From the NCBI GenBank assembly GCA_938084565.1, contig CALKEU010000006.1, positions 25,897 through 89,896 of the forward strand: a stretch of DNA of 64,000 nt, given 5' to 3'. Below, one piece after another: positions 53,216-61,980 of the stretch. The notes under the pieces are model-generated. The model made no database searches. It was not told the origin of the DNA and saw only the letters and a list, made by a program, of their open reading frames with translations. Position 1 is the stretch's first letter, and each line of letters starts with the position of its first letter. This DNA is from Candidatus Kapaibacterium sp. (lineage in GTDB: Bacteria > Bacteroidota > Ignavibacteria > Kapaibacteriales > HRBIN21). A program made the position numbers and the translations under genes.

Positions 53216-54603
53216 CAGAGGATGTACCGACTCAGATCCACATCCCGGACGAGCGAACTGAGCCGAGAGCGAACATACTCGGCATCAATCCGCACGACGC
53301 TCTCCACCAGACGATCTGGCGCCAGAAAGAGAATCTCCTCCAGCAGAGCTGAGAGGATCGTGTGCAGCCGCCGTGCACCGATGTTGGCTACCTCTTCGTT
53401 GACCCGCGCTGCCGTTGCGGCAATCTCTCGGATGGCCTCTTCGGTAAATTCCAGCTGCACCCCTTCGGTAGCCAACAGAGCCTGATACTGCTTGATGAGT
53501 GCATTCTCCGGCTGTGTCAGGATTGCCACAAAGTCCTCCTCCGTCAAGCTGTGCAGCTCCACCCGGATGGGGAAGCGCCCCTGCAGCTCCGGGATCAGAT
53601 CCGAGGGTTTGGCCACGTGAAATGCGCCTGAGGCGATAAAGAGGATGTGGTCCGTGCGGACCGGGCCGTACTTGGTCATGACGGTGGTTCCTTCGACAAT
53701 TGGCAAGAGGTCGCGCTGGACCCCTTCGCGGGAGACATCGGGCCCGAAGCGCGACGCGCCAGTTGAAGCGATTTTGTCGATCTCGTCGAGGAAAATAATG
53801 CCCAGATTCTCCGCCCGGAAGAGCGCCTCGCGGACGACAGCGTCCATATCGATGAGCTTGTCTGCCTCCTCGTTCTCCAGGATAGCACGCGCTTCAGCCA
53901 CGGTGACACGGCGCCGGCGGGTTTCCTTTGGCAGAAAGCGACGCAAGAGCTCCCGCATATTGAGTCCGACTTCCTCCAACTGCGCAGGACCGAAGAAATA
54001 CATCAGCGGGGAGGCCTCCGTCGGTAGCTCTAATTCGACAAGCTGCGAGTCCAACTGACCTGTGCGCAGCTGTGCCTCAAGCTCCAGCCGAGCCGCGTGG
54101 TAGCGCTCCCGATCGCCCGCAGGGCCAGGATCGAGCCCGAGATGCCGCGGGGGAGGCAAGAGGAGGTCAAGCAAGCGTTGCTCGGCTGCGTTGCGCGCTT
54201 CTCGGCGGACCTCCTCCATCTTCTCTGCTCGGACCATAGCAACGGCAGCCTCTACCAGATCGCGGACCATCGATTCTACATCGCGCCCGACGTAGCCCAC
54301 CTCGGTAAAGCGGGTCGCCTCAACTTTGACAAAGGGTGCCCCGGCCAACTTCGCCAACCGCCGAGCAATCTCCGTTTTGCCCACCCCCGTCGGCCCGATC
54401 AGGATGATGTTGTTCGGGGTGATCTCCTCGCGCAACTGCCCCTGAACTCGCTGCCGCCGCCAGCGATTCCGGAGCGCTATAGCCACCGCACGCTTAGCCT
54501 CGTGCTGACCGACAATGTACTTGTCCAGCTCCTGCACAATCTGCTGCGGAGTCAGAGAGCGAACGTACTCCAAAAGCTGTTCACCCGACCGCACAGAGGC
54601 CAT
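53215..54603 (-). CDS. hslU: ATP-dependent protease ATPase subunit HslU
   Basis: AAA+ unfoldase that feeds substrates to HslV. The 462-residue protein has Walker [10 protein letters not shown] and Walker [11 protein letters not shown], the pore loop region around [15 protein letters not shown], the I-domain (about 110-240) and the C-terminal DLSRYIL, which inserts into HslV to activate it. I prefer ATG 54603 to an in-frame TTG two codons upstream; it lies 2 bases after the hslV stop. It is translationally coupled to the E1-alpha gene. Confidence 0.97.
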   Translation of the reverse strand: MASVRSGEQLLEYVRSLTPQQIVQELDKYIVGQHEAKRAVAIALRNRWRRQRVQGQLREEITPNNIILIGPTGVGKTEIARRLAKLAGAPFVKVEATRFTEVGYVGRDVESMVRDLVEAAVAMVRAEKMEEVRREARNAAEQRLLDLLLPPPRHLGLDPGPAGDRERYHAARLELEAQLRTGQLDSQLVELELPTEASPLMYFFGPAQLEEVGLNMRELLRRFLPKETRRRRVTVAEARAILENEEADKLIDMDAVVREALFRAENLGIIFLDEIDKIASTGASRFGPDVSREGVQRDLLPIVEGTTVMTKYGPVRTDHILFIASGAFHVAKPSDLIPELQGRFPIRVELHSLTEEDFVAILTQPENALIKQYQALLATEGVQLEFTEEAIREIAATAARVNEEVANIGARRLHTILSALLEEILFLAPDRLVESVVRIDAEYVRSRLSSLVRDVDLSRYIL

Positions 54604-54605
54604 GG

Positions 54606-55154
54606 TCAAAGTTCCTCCACCGTGATGACATCGTTGGTATAGATGCAGATGCCGCTGGCAATGCGAAGCGACTCCTCCACAATGCGGCGAACAGAAAGCT
54701 GCGTATGCTGTAGCAGAGCTCGAGCAGCTGCCAAAGCAAATCCTCCCCCGGAACCGATAGCAGCTACTGCATCATCGGGTTCGACAACATCTCCCGTGCC
54801 ACTGACCAGCAACAGCTGCGTAGTGTCGGCAACGAGCAGGAGCGCTTCGAGATGACGGAGATAGCGATCCGTACGCCACTCCTTGGCCAATTCAATGGCC
54901 GAGCGCAGAAGGTTGCCCCGAGTGCTCTCGAGCTTCTCCTCAAAGCGCTGTAAGAGGGTAAGAGCATCGGCCGTTGCCCCGGAAAACCCCGCCAGAATGC
55001 GATCATGGTAGAGCCGCCGAACCTTGCGGGCCTGCTGCTTGAGAATGGTGGTGCCGAACGTCACCTGTCCATCGGCACCCATTGCCGCCTTGCCATCCCG
55101 CACTACAGCAACAACCGTTGTGCGATATACCGTCACCGGGCCAGCTGCGTCCAT
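54606..55154 (-). CDS. hslV: ATP-dependent protease subunit HslV
   Basis: Proteasome-like peptidase of the HslVU complex, 182 residues. The mature N-terminal nucleophile is expected at Thr12 in [20 protein letters not shown], preceded by an 11-residue propeptide; in E. coli only the Met is removed. [20 protein letters not shown] and [17 protein letters not shown] are family signatures. The start could instead be GTG at 55136, shortening the propeptide to five residues. The gene's start overlaps the membrane-protein gene upstream by 22 bases, and hslU follows. Confidence 0.95.
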   Translation of the reverse strand: MDAAGPVTVYRTTVVAVVRDGKAAMGADGQVTFGTTILKQQARKVRRLYHDRILAGFSGATADALTLLQRFEEKLESTRGNLLRSAIELAKEWRTDRYLRHLEALLLVADTTQLLLVSGTGDVVEPDDAVAAIGSGGGFALAAARALLQHTQLSVRRIVEESLRIASGICIYTNDVITVEEL

Positions 55155-55495
55155 GCAGAGCGTACCCACACCATGGTAACCCCAATCGTTGCCCCCAGTG
55201 CCATAGCAAGCAATCCGGCCGCAAGCGGCGCCGCCCCCCACAGCTGCCACACCATCTTCCCCCATATCCAGCAGATGAGGCCGGCCGTCATTGTCCACAG
55301 GAGCAGAGCGCTGCGATGAAAACGCCAACTCAGCCGCCACAGGGCAACTGCCTGGAGAGCTAGGAAAGTACTTCCGAGCGCAACGCGCCACCGCTCCTGG
55401 CCCTCTAACCCTATAAGAGCCCCAGCTGCCACACCAAGCAACAGCCCAGCATAGGAGAACACTACCACCTGTATCCGACGCTCTGCCTCCACCAT
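55133..55495 (-). CDS. Small membrane protein of unknown function
   Basis: A 120-residue frame with a Glu/Arg-rich start ([13 protein letters not shown]) and four hydrophobic segments: [51 protein letters not shown] and [20 protein letters not shown]. The composition fits a genuine inner-membrane protein rather than an antisense frame. It overlaps hslV by 22 bases and is the first gene of that set. I recognise no family; the Trp-rich third helix could mark a small permease subunit or ATP synthase-associated protein. Confidence 0.6.
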   Translation of the reverse strand: MVEAERRIQVVVFSYAGLLLGVAAGALIGLEGQERWRVALGSTFLALQAVALWRLSWRFHRSALLLWTMTAGLICWIWGKMVWQLWGAAPLAAGLLAMALGATIGVTMVWVRSAWTQLAR

Positions 55496-55605
55496 TGCTC
55501 TGAACGCACCGTGGATGCAGTAAGACGCAGAAGGCTCTACCTCATTGAGCAGCCCTCTGCGGGACAGAGTGTATTTTCGCTTACCCTACCCGAAATGCTG
55601 CCAAC

Positions 55606-57165
55606 ATGGGCGCTTTGCGCTGCCGCACGATCTGGTTGGGCGCTCTACTCCTTTCTATGCCCGCCCTGGGGCATAGCTCACTCGGGGAGCGCCTTCGGCA
55701 GCTCAACACCCGAGCAGATGAGTTCGTGCTCGGGCTTCTCGACGACGCTGTTGTGCTCATCGCCCAACGCCAGACTCACCTAACCTTCCTCGTGCTCCGC
55801 TCGGACACTCTCTGGACTCCCCAGCTCCTCAACGCCCTCTTGGACGATAGGAGCTTCCTGCCCCGATGTGCCCTCGGTCGCTGGCCTCCAACAGTTGTAG
55901 GGACACTCCTGACCCACACCGGCTCGGCTGACTTGGCCCTTCGATGGTGGGACGGAAGCCGGTGGAGCCAACCAGAAGCCCTCTCTGCGCTGAATTCCTC
56001 CTCCTGGGACGGACAGCCCACGCTGTCGCCTGATGCTCAGTGGCTCGTCTTTGCTTCCGATCGTCCTGGCGGGGCGGGCGGACTAGATCTCTACTACAGC
56101 CGCCGCCTCCCCGATGGAAGCTGGGAGTCCCCGCAGAATCTCGGTCCACCGGTCAATACCAGTGCCGACGACGCTATGCCATGGTTCCTGCCCGACGGTC
56201 GTCTCCTCTATGCCTCGCGTAGCTCAGGACGCTGGCAACTCTATGCCGCTCTCCCCGTTGCCCCCGGACAGTGGAGACAGGCCATTGCCCTACCGCCGCC
56301 GATCGCCTCAGAATATGACGAGCTCACACCCGTGCTCTGGCACGATACACTCCTACTGGCCTCCAATCGCAGCGGCGGACGAGGTGGATACGACCTCTAC
56401 GCCTTCCCTCTCTGTGGCCCCGTCACCGTTGTCGTACAGCCTCCACAGCTTTCCGAATCCATACGCGGAAGGCTGACCCTCCAGGTCCGCGACAGTACAT
56501 TTCACACCCCAGCTTCTACACCCCTCCATCTGCGTATGGCGGCCTTCCAGACCATCCGGATACGCTACGATGTCCCCTGTCGCCCAACCGTGGAGCTTAC
56601 TGTGACGGCGCCGTGCGATCTCTTCCGGAGTGTCCTCTACTGGGTTGCCTTACCGGCTGACAGTCTGCCTGATTTGCTCATCGAAGTCCAGTTTCCGGAA
56701 GCATCCAGCTACCAACTCCTGACGGCCGAGCATGCTTGGAGCCGCCTCTTCCAGGCCCGCTGCGCTCTCCACCCCACCCTTACGCCGGATACTACCCCAG
56801 CCGAGTGGTGGACCGCCGACGTGCACGCAACGGAGCAGATCTTGGACAGCCTCGTGCGGATCCTCTCAACCACCTTTGCCCCGCAGTGCCAACCGCCGAA
56901 GGCAATGCGTGCACACATTACCGCCACAGCCGATCCGACTCTGTCCGTGCTCTACACTGGCCCTCCACTCTCGCTGGCCGAGCTCCAACTCTGGCCAGCA
57001 ACGCAGCTGAATGCTGACACTCTTGCGCTCCTCCGAGCCCATGTAGTTGCTGCCGAGCTGCGTCGCCGACTTCCGCCCTCAACCGCCCTTTCGTGGGAGC
57101 TCTCCGCTCAGCTTCAGCCTGGATATCCCCGGGCAACTGTCCGCCTTCACCGAGCTCTAGAATAG
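55606..57165 (+). CDS. Exported PD40-propeller protein with OmpA-like C-terminus
   Basis: A 519-residue protein with a signal peptide (IWLGALLLSMPALGHS) and PD40 repeats at about 130-280: PTLSPDAQWLVFASDRPGG, LYYSRRLPDGSWESPQNLG and LLASNRSGGRGGYDLY. The C-terminal 120 residues (from about 440) resemble a degraded OmpA domain with 'VVAAELRRRLPP' in the place of the usual helix; the peptidoglycan-binding Asp and Arg are not clear. It is a smaller relative of the PorE-like gene at 38.2 kb. Divergent from the hslV set by 110 bases; a TATTTTCG element, one base off the motif, is 28 bases upstream. Confidence 0.8.
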   Translation: MGALRCRTIWLGALLLSMPALGHSSLGERLRQLNTRADEFVLGLLDDAVVLIAQRQTHLTFLVLRSDTLWTPQLLNALLDDRSFLPRCALGRWPPTVVGTLLTHTGSADLALRWWDGSRWSQPEALSALNSSSWDGQPTLSPDAQWLVFASDRPGGAGGLDLYYSRRLPDGSWESPQNLGPPVNTSADDAMPWFLPDGRLLYASRSSGRWQLYAALPVAPGQWRQAIALPPPIASEYDELTPVLWHDTLLLASNRSGGRGGYDLYAFPLCGPVTVVVQPPQLSESIRGRLTLQVRDSTFHTPASTPLHLRMAAFQTIRIRYDVPCRPTVELTVTAPCDLFRSVLYWVALPADSLPDLLIEVQFPEASSYQLLTAEHAWSRLFQARCALHPTLTPDTTPAEWWTADVHATEQILDSLVRILSTTFAPQCQPPKAMRAHITATADPTLSVLYTGPPLSLAELQLWPATQLNADTLALLRAHVVAAELRRRLPPSTALSWELSAQLQPGYPRATVRLHRALE

Positions 57166-57167
57166 GC

Positions 57168-57187
57168 CTTAGCAGCTTTTTGCTAAG
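57168..57187. other. Perfect 7-bp palindrome between PD40 gene and hppD
   Basis: CTTAGCA-GCTTTT-TGCTAAG, 7-base arms with a 6-base loop, lies 3 bases after the PD40 gene's stop and overlaps the TAnnTTTG element of hppD. It may be a weak terminator of the upstream gene or an operator overlapping the promoter. Confidence 0.4.
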
Positions 57188-57191
57188 TTTG
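57184..57191 (+). promoter_or_regulatory. Putative TAnnTTTG promoter of hppD
   Basis: TAAGTTTGC matches the motif exactly and ends 39 bases before the chosen start at 57230. It shares bases with the palindrome at 57168-57187, so a repressor could compete with the polymerase here. Confidence 0.55.
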
Positions 57192-57229
57192 CGCGGCTTG
57201 TCAATGTGCCACTCTCGGAAGAAAGTACC

Positions 57230-58357
57230 ATGCAGCTCCATACAGCCATGACCCCAGAAGCCTCGACTGTGGAGCCTCTCCCCATTCGCCGCATCCATCA
57301 CATCGAGCTCTACGTTGGCAACGCAAAACAGGCTTCCTACTTCTACCGCCGTGCCTTCGGTTTCGAACTCATTGGCTTTGCGGGGCCAGAAAGCGGTGTA
57401 CGAGAGACAGCCTCATATGTCCTGCGCCAGAACAAAGTCACCCTCGTTGTGACAGCCCCGGTCTTTTCCGACCACCCGATTACCGAATGGCTCGTCAAGC
57501 ACGGGGATGGTGTTCGGGATATAGCCTTCGAGGTTGACGATGCAGAATTCTGCTACCGCAAGGCTCTCGAACGGGGTGCCCGCGGGGTCTACGAGCCCAG
57601 AGTGCTAGAAGATGAGCATGGCAAGGTCACCATCGCTGCCATCGCCACTTACGGGGATGTCATCCACAGCTTTGTCGAGCGCGATGCTTACGCTGGACCT
57701 TTCCTGCCCCCGTATAAACCCACTCCCCCCGACCCGATTGCCCGCCCAGTTGGCTTCCGCCACATCGACCACGTCGTGGGGAATGTCGGGTGGAACCAGA
57801 TGGCAGAGCACGTCGCTTTTTACAATCGCGTTTTCGGCTTCCAGCGCTTCGTCTCCTTCGACGACAAGGACATCTCCACGGAATACTCAGCCCTACGCTC
57901 CACCGTTGTGGCCAACGAGAACAAGTGGATCAAGTTCCCGATCAACGAACCTGCCGAGGGAAAACGGCGCTCCCAGATTGAGGAGTTTGTGCTCTACAAC
58001 AACGGACCCGGGGTTCAGCACATTGCGCTGGAATGCGAAAACATCATAGAGACCGTCCGGCTCCTGCGGGCCAACGGAGTCGAGCTCCTCTCCACACCGA
58101 GCACGTACTACGACATGCTCGAACACCGGGTTGGCACGATTGACGAGGATCTTGCAGCCTTGCGCGAGCTCAACATCCTAGTGGACCGAGACGACAAGGG
58201 CTACATGCTGCAGATCTTCACCAAGCCCGTCCAAGATCGTCCGACCCTCTTCTACGAGCTCATCCAGCGCAAGGGTGCCGAGTCCTTCGGGAAAGGGAAC
58301 TTTAAGGCTCTCTTCGAGGCTATCGAACGAGAGCAAGCTCTGCGCGGCAATCTCTGA
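57230..58357 (+). CDS. hppD: 4-hydroxyphenylpyruvate dioxygenase
   Basis: Non-haem iron enzyme turning 4-hydroxyphenylpyruvate into homogentisate in tyrosine degradation. The 375-residue protein has two vicinal-oxygen-chelate halves. The three iron ligands are His181 in FRHIDHVVGNV, His264 in GPGVQHIALEC and Glu343 in LFYELIQRKG. The C-terminal helix with RKGAESFGKGNFKALFEAIE is typical. The ATG at 57230 is preferred over a GTG at 57206; GGAAGAAAG lies just before it. Glutamate dehydrogenase follows on the same strand. Confidence 0.97.
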   Translation: MQLHTAMTPEASTVEPLPIRRIHHIELYVGNAKQASYFYRRAFGFELIGFAGPESGVRETASYVLRQNKVTLVVTAPVFSDHPITEWLVKHGDGVRDIAFEVDDAEFCYRKALERGARGVYEPRVLEDEHGKVTIAAIATYGDVIHSFVERDAYAGPFLPPYKPTPPDPIARPVGFRHIDHVVGNVGWNQMAEHVAFYNRVFGFQRFVSFDDKDISTEYSALRSTVVANENKWIKFPINEPAEGKRRSQIEEFVLYNNGPGVQHIALECENIIETVRLLRANGVELLSTPSTYYDMLEHRVGTIDEDLAALRELNILVDRDDKGYMLQIFTKPVQDRPTLFYELIQRKGAESFGKGNFKALFEAIEREQALRGNL

Positions 58358-58424
58358 GCCTTCCGCCAGGGGCTTGCATGCCTCTGGCAGAGAGCAGATG
58401 TACCACATACTGTGCTCTTTCAAG

Positions 58425-59885
58425 ATGGCAGCCGACGTTGCTGTTGCGCCCCCACCGGCTAGAGAGTCGGAGATTACCCCCTTCTTTGAGTCGGTCAACC
58501 GGAACTTTGCCAAAGCGGCGGCACTGCTCGACTATCCTCGCGGGCTGCTCGAGCAGATCCGGGTGTGCAACAAGGTTTACTACGTACAGTTCCCCGTCCG
58601 CATCCGTGGGGAGATCCAAGTCATCCAAGGTTGGCGGGCCGAACACAGCCACCACCGCCTGCCGTGCAAGGGAGGCATCCGCTATGCGGAAACGGTGGAC
58701 CAGGAGGAGATCATGGCACTGGCTGCCTTGATGACGTACAAGTGCGCCATTGTGAACGTTCCCTTCGGAGGCGCTAAAGGCGGCATCAAGATTAACCCTC
58801 GCAACTATACCGAAGAGGAGCTCGAACGCATTACGCGTCGCTACACGGTGGAGCTCATTCAGAAGAACTTCATTGGCCCGTCGCTCGACGTCCCGGCACC
58901 TGACTACGGGACAGGCCCGCGCGAGATGGCCTGGATTGCTGATACCTACATGGCCTTCCGCCCCGATGACATCAACGCCCTTGCCTGCGTCACAGGCAAG
59001 CCGGTCGAACAGGGTGGGGTCCGCGGTCGGACGGAAGCCACGGGACTTGGCATTTATTTCGGACTCCGGGAAGCTTTGTCGATGCCAGAGCTCGTACGCC
59101 CCCTCGGCCTCGAACCTGGGCTTGAGGGCAAGCGGGTCATCGTTCAGGGTCTCGGTAATGTCGGTTACCACGCAGCGAAATTCCTCCAACAGGAGGGTGG
59201 GGCCACCATCATTGCGGTCATCGAATGGGATGGGGCCGTCTATAACCCGAACGGAATCGATGTGGAAGAGCTTGCACAACACCGCCGAGAAACGGGCTCC
59301 ATCCTCTACTACCCGAAAGCCCAAACCATCCCGCTGGAAGAGCGCGATAGCGTTCTGGAGTACGAGTGCGACATCTTGCTACCGGCGGCGCTGGAGTCCC
59401 AAATCCATCGCTACAACGCCCCACGCCTGCGTGCTAAAATTATCGCCGAAGGGGCAAATGGTCCAACCACCGCTGTCGCTGAAGAGATCTTGCTCCAGCG
59501 TGGGGTCCTCATCCTGCCGGACATCTTCCTCAACGCTGGCGGGGTCGTTGTGTCGTACTTCGAATGGCTCAAGAACATTGCCCACGTGCGCCTGGGACGC
59601 CTCGAGAAGCGCTTTGAAGAGCGCACTAATCAGCGCCTCGTCGAAATGGTTGAACGCCTAACAGGCCAAGCGCTGACAGCTTCTGAACGCCAATTGCTCC
59701 TCCGAGGGCCCGACGAAGTAGACCTTGTACGCTCCGGGCTTGAGGACACTATGGTTTCAGCATTCCACGAACTGTGGGAAATCATGAAGACCCGCCGCGG
59801 GGTCAACGATCTGCGGACTGCTGCCTTCGTGTGCGCCATCGACAAGATTGCCACCGCTTACTTCCAGCTGGGGATCTTCCCATAG
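58425..59885 (+). CDS. Glutamate dehydrogenase
   Basis: Reversibly deaminates glutamate to 2-oxoglutarate and ammonia. The 486-residue protein has the active-site lysines in HRLPCKGGIRYAE and PFGGAKGGIKINP, the catalytic Asp in DVPAPDYGTGPREMAW, and a Rossmann coenzyme domain with VIVQGLGNVGYHAAKFL. GPTTAVAEEILLQRGVLILP and DIFLNAGGVVVSYFEWLKN also match. NAD versus NADP use cannot be decided. ATG codons at 58398 and 58425 are both possible. Its 3' end overlaps the opposing glycosidase gene by 28 bases. Confidence 0.96.
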   Translation: MAADVAVAPPPARESEITPFFESVNRNFAKAAALLDYPRGLLEQIRVCNKVYYVQFPVRIRGEIQVIQGWRAEHSHHRLPCKGGIRYAETVDQEEIMALAALMTYKCAIVNVPFGGAKGGIKINPRNYTEEELERITRRYTVELIQKNFIGPSLDVPAPDYGTGPREMAWIADTYMAFRPDDINALACVTGKPVEQGGVRGRTEATGLGIYFGLREALSMPELVRPLGLEPGLEGKRVIVQGLGNVGYHAAKFLQQEGGATIIAVIEWDGAVYNPNGIDVEELAQHRRETGSILYYPKAQTIPLEERDSVLEYECDILLPAALESQIHRYNAPRLRAKIIAEGANGPTTAVAEEILLQRGVLILPDIFLNAGGVVVSYFEWLKNIAHVRLGRLEKRFEERTNQRLVEMVERLTGQALTASERQLLLRGPDEVDLVRSGLEDTMVSAFHELWEIMKTRRGVNDLRTAAFVCAIDKIATAYFQLGIFP

Positions 59886-61858
59886 GCCGAAGGGAGTCTG
59901 CATTCTGCTTGGCTCACCGTCTCAGGTAGCCGAGCACCTGTGCTTCCATAGGGGAGAGGGCCTCTGTCGGTATTGACCGTAGGCTCATGGCTTGTCGCTT
60001 TCCGATAGATGCGGAGGAGACGGCGCTTCCCCCGCCAGACACACTCGAGCGTCAGCTCTTCAACGCCTTCGGGCAGCCATGGGTGAACCGAGAGGTGGTC
60101 TTCTTCGGCCCAGATGCCGGCTATATCACGCACAAGGAGCTGCAAAAGCTCAGCCCACTGCCACGGCGGGATGCCCACCTGCAGACGGGGCGCGGCAGGA
60201 CGGGGATCGTAGAACTGAAACCATGCACCGGAGCGAGCTTGAGGGAGGCTTTGGAGCCATTGGAGCACACGCCAGAGGCGCTCACCCTGTCGTGCCCGTA
60301 CAGAAGCCCGCGCAATAAGGAGTGAGGCGATGGGCCATGGCCCCAGAGCCTCCGGCTCCGAGCTGCTGTGGTAGCGCCCGTAGCCTCCCCCCGCCCATCG
60401 CTGGTTCCAGAGCTCCTCGAGCGCCTCAAGGGTCGAATGAGCAAGGGCAGAATCCCCTTCAACCAGACCCAGCACAATCGGCCATACGGTTGAAACATCA
60501 GGATTGAGCCAGTGATGGGGCTCCACACGCAATGGGGCATCGGGCAAAATCGCAGGATGGTCCTCCGGGATGAGCTCTTCCTGAAGCCGACCCGTAAGAG
60601 TCCTCCGTTTGATCAAGCGTCCACCGTCGACGAGGCGATAGTAAGGGTGCCCCACCATTGCCCGCTGTATGCGCACCGCAGCATGGCTCCATCGGAGCGC
60701 CCGCTTCCGATCATGGACACGTGCAGCCAGGCGCGCTGCCGCTGTCCACCCGACCGCCATCCACGCCTGGTATGCCGCCTCAAAGCCTTCCTCTACCCCG
60801 TGGAGGGGCATCCGCCCCCAATACTCCCGCCGAGTGTGGAGGAGAAAGGCCCGCTCGGCACGGAAGCGAAAGGGATACTCCGCTACCGCGATGAGTCGAG
60901 TCCACCACCGTCTTGCAAATTCCACATCCCCTGTCCAGCACACATACGCATACACGGCTGCTAAGAGCGCACCGTTGTGATCCAACCTAGCAAGTTCAGC
61001 TGGGCGAGGTTGCCCCGCATCCCACGGGGTACCATCGGCCCGGATGAGCTCACTCAAGGTATGCTCCAGGAGCTCTCTTGCCCGCTCATGATGCCCAGCG
61101 GCCAGTAGGCCGAGAACAGCCATACTGTGGTCACGCACCGACTCCCACGGATACTGCCAAATGCTAGCTGCCATACGCCCGCTGCTGTGAACCACTGCCG
61201 GAAGCTGCCAACACGCAAGGGCAAACAGCTTCTCGAGCTGCGGCTCCGTCGCACGGAAGCGATGTATCCCACGCCAATAGGCAATACCTTCCTCCTCCGG
61301 TGGCTGAACCTGTGTCCAGCGCAGACACACCTCCTGAGGAGTTCCCGAGAGCGTATACTCCAAGGCAAGCCACCGCTGCTCACCCGATGTGAGGCGGAAT
61401 TCTGCTGTGAGCTCGTACCCTCTTAATCCGGTCCGCAGACGCACCCGCCGCCTCCCTTCGTGATTGACAAGATGCAGCATGCGCACAAGCCGCGGCCTCC
61501 TCTGGTCCGGACAGAAAAAGCATTCCTCTACGTCTACTCCTCCAGCCTGCCACCGGGCACGCACCGTTGGCACGAGCGCTTCCCAGTCCCACTCAACGGT
61601 GCAATCTGATGACGCCGTAAAGCAGCTACCGCCGTGTTCAACCACAAGCGATGTGTCTGCAAGCCCCCTAAGAGGATGCATGCTCAACGCCGCTCCCTTC
61701 GATCCGAAGGAGGCCGGATCCATCAGCAGCAGCGCCAGTGGAGTACCTATCCGGGGGCTGTGCTGCACTGCTGCCATGAGACTCCCATTGCCGAGGAAGA
61801 AGTACGCCACCTCCGGCAGGTTGGTCCGCAGATCAGGATGCCCCTCAGCCGAATCCAT
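59858..61858 (-). CDS. (alpha/alpha)6-barrel glycoside hydrolase (amylo-1,6-glucosidase/GH15-like)
   Basis: A 666-residue protein. The N-terminal beta-sandwich domain (about 15-200, starting with YFFLGNGSLMAAVQHSPR) is followed by a helical barrel: MAASIWQYPWESVRDHSMAV, GTPWDAGQPRPAELARLDHN, then EVEPHHWLNPDVSTVWP-like segments. GH15 glucoamylases, amylo-1,6-glucosidases and GH94-type phosphorylases all share this layout; acidic residues in the barrel (RDHSM, RLDHNG) would be catalytic candidates. Activity on glycogen or starch-like substrate is suggested only by the presence of glgA in the window. I chose ATG 61858; the longer frame is antisense to the acyltransferase promoter region. Confidence 0.75.
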   Translation of the reverse strand: MDSAEGHPDLRTNLPEVAYFFLGNGSLMAAVQHSPRIGTPLALLLMDPASFGSKGAALSMHPLRGLADTSLVVEHGGSCFTASSDCTVEWDWEALVPTVRARWQAGGVDVEECFFCPDQRRPRLVRMLHLVNHEGRRRVRLRTGLRGYELTAEFRLTSGEQRWLALEYTLSGTPQEVCLRWTQVQPPEEEGIAYWRGIHRFRATEPQLEKLFALACWQLPAVVHSSGRMAASIWQYPWESVRDHSMAVLGLLAAGHHERARELLEHTLSELIRADGTPWDAGQPRPAELARLDHNGALLAAVYAYVCWTGDVEFARRWWTRLIAVAEYPFRFRAERAFLLHTRREYWGRMPLHGVEEGFEAAYQAWMAVGWTAAARLAARVHDRKRALRWSHAAVRIQRAMVGHPYYRLVDGGRLIKRRTLTGRLQEELIPEDHPAILPDAPLRVEPHHWLNPDVSTVWPIVLGLVEGDSALAHSTLEALEELWNQRWAGGGYGRYHSSSEPEALGPWPIASLLIARASVRARQGERLWRVLQWLQSLPQARSGAWFQFYDPRPAAPRLQVGIPPWQWAELLQLLVRDIAGIWAEEDHLSVHPWLPEGVEELTLECVWRGKRRLLRIYRKATSHEPTVNTDRGPLPYGSTGARLPETVSQAECRLPSAYGKIPSWK

Positions 61859-61980
61859 GTGGGCTTGAGCCTTCGCCGGGCAATAGATGAACGTATGCTG
61901 AAAGACGGCTGAATGGGCTTTTCTTGCATAGCTGCTGGGAATTTGGCAATTTGGACCGTCCTGACTTCCACCTCTCGAGC

